Shown here: positions 60,118-64,000 of the stretch, piece by piece
Position numbering within the stretch: the stretch's first letter is position 1
Layout: every line of letters starts with the position of its first letter
Translations under genes and position numbers: made by a program
Assembly (NCBI GenBank): GCA_021781815.1
Contig: JAJXWB010000001.1
Span: 166,532 to 230,531 of the forward strand
Length of the DNA stretch: 64,000 bases
Reading direction: 5' to 3'
Source: Pseudomonadota bacterium
GTDB lineage: Bacteria > Pseudomonadota > Alphaproteobacteria > Rhizobiales > Beijerinckiaceae
The notes under the pieces: generated by a model
What the model saw: only the letters and a program-made list of their open reading frames with translations
The model's database searches: none
What the model was told of the DNA's origin: nothing

Positions 60118-61131
60118 TCAGGCGAACTCCGTCGCGCCCTTCGGCACGATGTCCGTGATGGTCCGTCGATCCTGAGCGAGCCAGATCGAAACGGTGAGCT
60201 TGTGTGTGGCGCCACGCGCTGGCGCGAGGTCGCGGCGCTCGATCACGTCGAGGCCGGCGTCGGCGAGCAGACCGGCGATCTCCTCGTGCGAGAACCCGAG
60301 GCGGCGATGCGCGTGGCGCTCGCGCAGATGCTCCTCCTCGTGCGGCGCGAAATCGACGACGATCAGGCGGCCCGAGGGAACCAGCGCGCGCGCCGCCTCG
60401 CGCAGGGCGCGGGCCGGATCGTCGAGGTAGTGCAATACCTGATGCACAATCGCGAGGTCGCAGGAATTGCGCTCGACCGGCAGCGCATAGATATCGCCCT
60501 GGCGCAGTTGCGCGTTGCGGATGCCGGCGCGGTCGAGATTGGCGCGCGCCACCGATAGCATGGCCGGCGACAGGTCGACGCCGATCGCGCGCTCGGCGTG
60601 AGCGCTGAGCAATTCAAGCATCCGGCCCGTGCCGGTGCCGCAATCGAGCAGGAGATGGACCGGCCCGTCGCCAACGATATCGACGACCGCCTTTTCCACG
60701 TCCGCGTCTGGCGCGTGCATCGAGCGCAACTGGTCCCAGTCGCCGGCATGCGCGGCGAAATAGCGCGCAGCGTGCTCGGCCCGCGCCTTCCGGATTCCGA
60801 CCAACCGTTCGCGGTCGGCGGCGAGCGCGGGATCGTTCGGATCGAGGCGGGCGGCGACATTGCGGACGATCTCGGCCCCAGGCCCGGATTGCGCGGCGAG
60901 GAAAAAGGCCCAGGCGCCCTCGCGATGACGTTGGGCGAGGCCCGCCTCGACGAGAAGTTTCAGGTGCCTCGACACGCGCGGCTGAGACTGGCCGAGGATG
61001 GCGACAAGTTCGGAAACCGTCAGTTCCGTCTGGGCGATCAGCGCCAGTATGCGCAGGCGCGTCTCCTCCCCCGCCGCCGCAAGCGCGGCCAGAACGGCGT
61101 CGAGCGAGACTTGGGTCGGTGTTGCCTGCAT
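60118..61131 (-). CDS. SahR-like regulator: ArsR-type HTH fused to a SAM-methyltransferase-like domain
   Basis: 337 residues. N-terminal ArsR winged helix (about 1-90: EETRLRILALIAQTELTVSELVAILGQSQPRVSRHLKLLVEAGLAQR). C-terminal class I methyltransferase fold with LLLDCGTGTGRMLELL (motif I), GVDLSPAMLSVARANLD and QGDIYALPVERNSCDLAIVHQVLHYL. In proteobacteria such fusions, known as SahR, sense S-adenosylhomocysteine and control methionine-cycle genes including metF, metH and ahcY; the assignment follows that knowledge. It heads the metF-ABM-metH operon, which it probably autoregulates through the palindrome 23 bases upstream of its start. Confidence 0.85.
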   Translation of the reverse strand: MQATPTQVSLDAVLAALAAAGEETRLRILALIAQTELTVSELVAILGQSQPRVSRHLKLLVEAGLAQRHREGAWAFFLAAQSGPGAEIVRNVAARLDPNDPALAADRERLVGIRKARAEHAARYFAAHAGDWDQLRSMHAPDADVEKAVVDIVGDGPVHLLLDCGTGTGRMLELLSAHAERAIGVDLSPAMLSVARANLDRAGIRNAQLRQGDIYALPVERNSCDLAIVHQVLHYLDDPARALREAARALVPSGRLIVVDFAPHEEEHLRERHAHRRLGFSHEEIAGLLADAGLDVIERRDLAPARGATHKLTVSIWLAQDRRTITDIVPKGATEFA

Positions 61132-61154
61132 GATCCGGCTGGTTGAGTGAAAGA

Positions 61155-61172
61155 TATAAAGATATCTTTATA
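61155..61172 (-). promoter_or_regulatory. 18-bp perfect palindrome, probable SahR operator
   Basis: TATAAAGATATCTTTATA is an exact inverted repeat, AT-only except for one G-C pair in each half, in a GC-rich region, ending 23 bases before the sahR-like ATG. ArsR dimers bind such sites. Placement over the likely promoter suggests repression of the whole sahR-metF-metH operon until the effector accumulates. Confidence 0.72.
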
Positions 61173-61269
61173 CCTACCAATCGCTCGAATGCAAGCGCGC
61201 CGTTAAGACCATCGAGAAACCGCCGCTCAAGCGCGCGCGGCGTCATCCACAGCCCACCCTATGCGCACA

Positions 61270-61316
61270 GCGGGGGAGAGTTTCGTGACGCCTTGCGCCA
61301 CTAAACTCTCCCCCGC
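61270..61316 (-). terminator. Long inverted repeat downstream of psiF-like gene
   Basis: 14-bp perfect stem GCGGGGGAGAGTTT / AAACTCTCCCCCGC with a 19-base loop, 44 bases after the stop of the PsiF-like gene. There is no T-tract on either side. It is probably a factor-dependent terminator or a 3'-end stabiliser. Confidence 0.5.
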
Positions 61317-61359
61317 CGGAAAGGACAAAGAAGCCGGAACTTGGAAATTGAGCTGAAAA

Positions 61360-61623
61360 TCAGCTCTTTTTGCATTCCTCGCGGAACTTCTTGCGCGCCT
61401 TGCCGTGCAGACCCTTGGCGTCAGCCTGCTTCGAGCAGTCGGCGGCCTTCGCCTTCTTGTCCGCCGACATTGCAGCCGCGGCCGGCTTGGCCGCCATCGC
61501 TGCGGCGGCGGGCTTGGCCGGGGCTGCGGCCGCAGGCGTATTCGCGGCGGGCGCGGGAGTCTGCGCAAAAACGGGGCCGGCGACGAAGGACGCTACGGCG
61601 ACAGCGAAAATCAGTTTCTTCAT
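61360..61623 (-). CDS. PsiF-repeat secreted protein
   Basis: 87 residues from ATG 61623, with AAGGAG 6 bases upstream. Signal peptide MKKLIFAVAVASFVAGPVFA with cleavage after AFA/AQ, then an Ala/Pro-rich linker (about 21-52) and a C-terminal PsiF-type repeat DCSKQADAKGLHGKARKKFREECKK with its two conserved Cys. PsiF was named for phosphate-starvation induction in E. coli; its biochemical role is unknown. It probably sits in the periplasm. It follows the quinone oxidoreductase gene by 71 bases but appears to have its own AT-rich promoter region (61640-61680). Confidence 0.83.
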   Translation of the reverse strand: MKKLIFAVAVASFVAGPVFAQTPAPAANTPAAAAPAKPAAAAMAAKPAAAAMSADKKAKAADCSKQADAKGLHGKARKKFREECKKS

Positions 61624-61694
61624 GAGTATCTCCTTGTCGGCTTTTGCCGAACCGCAAATTAAGGCGATTCTATATGAACGGCGGATGACTGAAT

Positions 61695-62672
61695 TCATTC
61701 CGACGGCCGCACCACTGGTTTGCCGATCGTCTTGCGCGCCAACAGGTTTGCGATGACCTGCGGCGCCTCGGCGAGCGAGTGCAGAGAATCGGCGCGCGGC
61801 GAAATCTTGCCCGCGACGGCAAGGTCGATAAATCGCTGCGTCAGGCGCGGACCTTCCGCCGAATGCGCGCGCACATGGCCGCCCCAGTCGACCCCGACGA
61901 GCGAAGCGCGCTTGAGCAGCGCCAGATTGAGCGGCAGCTTCGCGATCTCGCCGGAGGCGAAGCCGATGACGAGGTGCCGACCGCCCGGCGCCAGCGACCG
62001 GAAGGCGGCTTCCGAATAAGGGCCGCTCACCGGATCGTAGACGACATCAAGGCCGCGACCGGCCAGCGCCGCCTCCAGCGCCTTGCGCCAGTCTGGCTGC
62101 GTGTAGTCGATCGCCGCGTCTGCGCCGCGCGCCAACGCCGCCGCGCGCTTGTCCTGCGTAGAGGCGGCTGCGATGACGAATGCGCCCAACCCGCGCGAAA
62201 CATCGATTGCCGCCATGCCGACGCCGCCGGAGGCGCCGAGGATCAGAACGGTCTCTCCGGATTTCAGATGGCCGCAATCTTCGAAGCCGAAGATCGCCGT
62301 CCCGTAATTGATCAACGCGGCGGCGGCGGCCGAGGCGTCGAGCCCGTCCGGCAGGATCGTGCAGGCGGCGGCCAGCAGCACGGCCTTCTCGGCAAGCCCG
62401 CCTTTTCCGCGCGCAACGACGCGCTTTCCCATGAGATCGGCAGGCGCGTCCAGCCCGAGCGCGATCACGCGACCCGCCATCTCGCCGCCCGGCGTGAACG
62501 GCAGCGGGTCTTTCACCTGGTATTTGCCCTGCACCAACAGACCGTCGACAAAGCCGAGCCCGCAGGCTTCCACCACGATCAGAACCTCGCCCGCGGCGGG
62601 AACCGGATCGGGCACGGTTTCGAGCTTGAGGTTCTTCGGTTCGCCGAAGGCGTGACAACGGATCGCGCGCAT
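61695..62672 (-). CDS. Zinc-independent quinone oxidoreductase (MDR family, QOR-like)
   Basis: 325 residues from ATG 62672 (MRAIRCHAFGEPKNLKLETV). Medium-chain dehydrogenase without zinc-ligand Cys/His. GroES-like N-terminus with GLGFVDGLLVQGKYQ and FTPGGEMAGRVIALG, NADPH-binding loop VLILGASGGVGMAAID and VYDPVSGPYSEAAFRSLAPGGRHLVIGFASG. The family reduces quinones, enoyl or acryloyl compounds with NADPH; the exact substrate cannot be set. Divergent from the toxin-antitoxin remnants. Confidence 0.87.
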   Translation of the reverse strand: MRAIRCHAFGEPKNLKLETVPDPVPAAGEVLIVVEACGLGFVDGLLVQGKYQVKDPLPFTPGGEMAGRVIALGLDAPADLMGKRVVARGKGGLAEKAVLLAAACTILPDGLDASAAAAALINYGTAIFGFEDCGHLKSGETVLILGASGGVGMAAIDVSRGLGAFVIAAASTQDKRAAALARGADAAIDYTQPDWRKALEAALAGRGLDVVYDPVSGPYSEAAFRSLAPGGRHLVIGFASGEIAKLPLNLALLKRASLVGVDWGGHVRAHSAEGPRLTQRFIDLAVAGKISPRADSLHSLAEAPQVIANLLARKTIGKPVVRPSE

Positions 62673-62726
62673 GGTTGCTCCAGTCCCGATTCTTGTCCGA
62701 AGGCGAAAAACAACCCATTTATACAA

Positions 62727-62740
62727 AATATGACCATATT
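62727..62740 (+). promoter_or_regulatory. Inverted repeat in front of the decayed phd-like gene
   Basis: AATAT-GACC-ATATT lies 10 bases upstream of the GTG start and next to a TATACAAAAT -10-like stretch. This is typical of the operator through which Phd/YefM antitoxins repress their own operon. Confidence 0.4.
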
Positions 62741-62750
62741 GGAGGTCGGC

Positions 62751-62999
62751 GTGTCGACTTATGCGGTGGCTGACGCGAAAACGCACCTGTCGCGGCTGAT
62801 CGACGAATCGCTGCACGGCGAGATCGTGACCATCGCCCGGCATGGCAAGCCGGGGATCGAAATGCGCGCGAGTGCTCGGGCGCCGTAACCTGGCGCGGAT
62901 CGCTACAAGCTCGAATGGCTGCGTCAGCGCCGCGAGTCGAGGCCTGCGTTCGACGAACCAGCGGTCGATATTCTGCGGCGCATGCGGGACAGCGACGAG
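62751..62999 (+). pseudogene. Phd/YefM-type antitoxin, interrupted by a stop codon
   Basis: GTG 62751 with GGAGG 5 bases upstream starts VSTYAVADAKTHLSRLIDES, the Phd/YefM N-terminus, followed by IVTIARHGKPGIEMR (the RHGKP signature). An in-frame TAA at 62886-62888 cuts it at 45 residues. The same frame continues after the stop with YKLEWLRQRRESRPAFDE and VDILRRMRDSDE, a normal antitoxin C-terminus that neutralises VapC. Total length would be 83 codons, typical of the family. The toxin behind it is also destroyed, so the module is a remnant. Confidence 0.75.
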
Positions 63000-63004
63000 C
63001 GACG

Positions 63005-63067
63005 TTCGATCTGCGGCTGGCGGAGGCTGCGCGGGAGCGAGGCGCTGGTGTCGTTACGCCCGGGTGA
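63005..63067 (+). pseudogene. C-terminal fragment of a VapC-type PIN toxin
   Basis: FDLRLAEAARERGAGVVTPG plus stop, in a different frame from the antitoxin remnant. It matches the last ~20 residues of VapC toxins of Phd-partnered modules (pattern YDRRLADAARALG). The ~110 preceding codons are absent, which suggests an internal deletion joining the antitoxin end to the toxin end. Short, hence moderate confidence. Confidence 0.5.
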
Positions 63068-63076
63068 TCGTTGTCA

Positions 63077-63121
63077 TTGACTGCGGCGTACCGAAGTATT
63101 ACTTTTCGAAATTAGTATTAC
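63077..63121 (+). promoter_or_regulatory. Promoter of the AbrB/VapC pair with GTATTAC direct repeats
   Basis: -35 TTGACT (63077-63082), 17-bp spacer, -10 TACTTT (63100-63105). Two exact GTATTAC heptamers (63096-63102 and 63115-63121), 19 bp apart, flank the -10 and are candidates for antitoxin binding. The stretch is AT-rich compared with its surroundings. Confidence 0.55.
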
Positions 63122-63165
63122 CGATTGATCCGGCAGACTGCGACGCACACAAAGTGGAGCGCTCG

Positions 63166-63414
63166 ATGAGCACGAAAATCACCGTAAAGGGCCAGGTTAC
63201 GCTTCCCAAGGCGGTTCGTGACGCCGCTGGAATACGTCCCGGCGACACCGTCACTGCGCGCGCGCTGCCGCAGGGCGGCGTTCTCGTCGAGCGTGACGTC
63301 GGCGCGCCGGAGACCACGGAAATCCGTCGCAAGCTGGCGGCAATCGCCAAGCGCAGGCCGTTTCGCGGATATACGACGGACGAACTCATGAAGCTTACGC
63401 GCGGCGAAGAATGA
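63166..63414 (+). CDS. AbrB/SpoVT-domain antitoxin
   Basis: 82 residues from ATG 63166 with GGAG 7 bases upstream. MSTKITVKGQVTLPKAVRDAAGIRPGDTVTARALPQGGVLVER is a SpoVT-AbrB swapped-hairpin DNA-binding domain (about 1-48). The C-terminal part, with KRRPFRGYTTDELMKLTRGE, is the toxin-binding tail (GYTTDELMxLTRGE is a common VapB-like ending). The stop overlaps the toxin ATG by 4 bases. It should both neutralise VapC and repress the pair's promoter. Confidence 0.9.
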   Translation: MSTKITVKGQVTLPKAVRDAAGIRPGDTVTARALPQGGVLVERDVGAPETTEIRRKLAAIAKRRPFRGYTTDELMKLTRGEE

Positions 63415-63812
63415 TCTTCGTCGATACGAACGTCCTGATCGATGTCGCCAGCGCCGATCCGAACTGGATGGAATGGTCGATCGACGCGCTGACAGAAGCG
63501 ACGCGACGCGGCCCGCTCGTCATCAACGCCGTCGTCTATTCGGAATTCTCGCTGGGTTTCGCCAGCAAGGCGGCCTGCGACGCGGAGATTGAGCGCTTTG
63601 ACCTGCGCTACCTCGACCTGCCAAAAAGCGCCGCCTTTCGCGCGGCCGTGGCGTTTCGCGACTATCGCCGGCGCGGCGGCGCAAAGACGAACGTGCTGCC
63701 CGACTTCTTCATCGGCGCGCATGCGAGCGTGCTGGGCGTGCCGCTGCTGACGCGGGATACGGGGCGATATCGGGCGTATTTTCCGGATGTGGAGCTGATT
63801 GGGGCGGCTTAA
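63411..63812 (+). CDS. vapC: VapC-family PIN-domain ribonuclease toxin
   Basis: 133 residues. PIN domain with the acidic site Asp5 (IFVDTNVLID), Glu45 (VVYSEFSLGF), Asp98 (VLPDFFIGAHA) and Asp116 (LLTRDTGRYRAYFP), all present. The closing RYRAYFPDVELI is typical of full-length VapC. Mg2+-dependent RNase that arrests translation, often by cutting tRNA or rRNA, when its antitoxin is lost. Coupled to the AbrB-type antitoxin. It looks intact and probably active. Confidence 0.92.
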   Translation: MIFVDTNVLIDVASADPNWMEWSIDALTEATRRGPLVINAVVYSEFSLGFASKAACDAEIERFDLRYLDLPKSAAFRAAVAFRDYRRRGGAKTNVLPDFFIGAHASVLGVPLLTRDTGRYRAYFPDVELIGAA

Positions 63813-63880
63813 GCCCCCCGGTCGGCCTCATGCTCACCAGGCCACCAATAGTGAACAGGTCCAGCGACGGTCTCGTGCGT

Positions 63881-63969
63881 ATTCCGACGAAGCCGGCCAT
63901 GCATTCCAACTGGAAGCCGGCCACCTGTTCCGATCTGAAGCCGGCCGGCATTCCGATTTGATGTCGGCC
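63881..63969. repeat. Four degenerate ~20-bp direct repeats, probable insertion-sequence end
   Basis: ATTCCGACGAAGCCGGCC (63881), ATTCCAACTGGAAGCCGGCC (63903), GTTCCGATCTGAAGCCGGCC (63927) and ATTCCGATTTGATGTCGGCC (63950): consensus ATTCCGAnnTGAAGCCGGCC at 21-24-bp spacing. Multiple subterminal repeats of this kind are found at the ends of IS21-family elements, whose transposase binds them. The body of the element would lie beyond base 64000. Nothing in 63813-63880 looks like a gene. The family assignment is from memory of the repeat style and is uncertain. Confidence 0.5.
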
Positions 63970-64000
63970 ACCGGCGTCGCGCTGCCGCAGATCAATGCGG

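Noticed and set aside
61270..61316. Attachment site or CRISPR-like repeat
   Set aside because: Only one inverted pair is present, with no repeated units or integrase nearby; it is better read as a hairpin.
62886..62888. Frameshift in the Phd-like antitoxin
   Set aside because: The recognisable C-terminal half is in the same frame as the start, so the lesion is an in-frame stop (or two compensating shifts), not a simple frameshift.
63709..63951. 80-residue minus-strand ORF (VAGFQLE...MAGFVGIRT)
   Set aside because: Its translation is just the repeat array read in one frame, followed by antisense of vapC. Such peptides recur at this type of repeat and are annotation artefacts.

Overview
The window looks like a chromosomal segment from a GC-rich alphaproteobacterium of the order Hyphomicrobiales (Rhizobiales). 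Beijerinckiaceae or Methylocystaceae are plausible, but I cannot fix the genus from sequence alone. The reasons are a circularly permuted two-piece tmRNA gene (tag ANDNYAPVALAA) next to an alpha-type SspB adaptor, a complete mraZ-to-ftsZ division cluster followed by lpxC, bamD, recN and ligA, an FnrN-type regulator, and a SahR-like ArsR-methyltransferase regulator heading a metF/metH operon. Nearly all of it is core chromosome. Only the last ~1.3 kb looks accessory.

Layout. 1-4.3 kb (minus strand): hflC (cut by the window edge), hflK, folA, a UPF0178 protein, thyA and an FNR-type regulator. A tiny plus-strand ORF with an extraordinarily long Shine-Dalgarno sequence lies between folA and the UPF0178 gene. 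4.4-6.0 kb (plus): ssrA, sspB, a DUF4169-type protein and a ribbon-helix-helix protein, i.e. trans-translation and tagged-protein delivery. 6.0-13.9 kb (minus): a large AsmA-like protein, an amidase with a histone-H1-like basic tail, and a UvrD/PcrA helicase. 14.0-18.0 kb (plus): a GlcD/D-lactate-dehydrogenase-like flavoprotein, a cytochrome P450 and a CidA/CidB (LrgA/LrgB) pair. 18.0-21.6 kb: a small Cys-rich secreted protein, prmA, a small hypothetical protein and an aminopeptidase P.

21.7-49.2 kb (all minus) is the division and envelope block. In transcription order it reads mraZ-rsmH-ftsL-ftsI-murE-murF-mraY-murD-ftsW-murG-murC-[glutamine amidotransferase]-murB-[polytopic GT-C-like protein]-ddl-ftsQ-ftsA-ftsZ, then lpxC, bamD, recN and ligA. 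Many of the junctions between mraZ and ftsZ overlap by 1-4 bases or lie within a few bases, so this part is probably largely co-transcribed. The promoter of the block carries four G-rich 5-mers at exact 10-bp spacing, typical of MraZ operator boxes. The two bracketed genes are unexpected passengers.

49.4-55.1 kb: a small secreted protein, an acyltransferase-3 membrane protein, rnpB (RNase P RNA) with a clear promoter, a lytic transglycosylase in an AT-rich patch, an AmiD-like amidase, a TauD-like dioxygenase and an SDR. 55.2-61.2 kb (minus): a very tight operon sahR-metF-[ABM-like small protein]-metH, preceded by an 18-bp perfect palindrome. 61.3-62.7 kb: a PsiF-like protein and a quinone oxidoreductase. 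62.7-64.0 kb: a decayed Phd/VapC module, an intact AbrB/VapC toxin-antitoxin pair, and degenerate ~23-bp repeats that look like the end of an insertion sequence running off the window.

Every gene-free stretch over 300 bases is explained by an RNA gene (ssrA, rnpB). The largest otherwise empty gaps are 11196-11486, 26573-26842 and 27866-28128, each under 300 bases. I saw no CRISPR array, prophage, tRNA or 5S/16S/23S rRNA gene.
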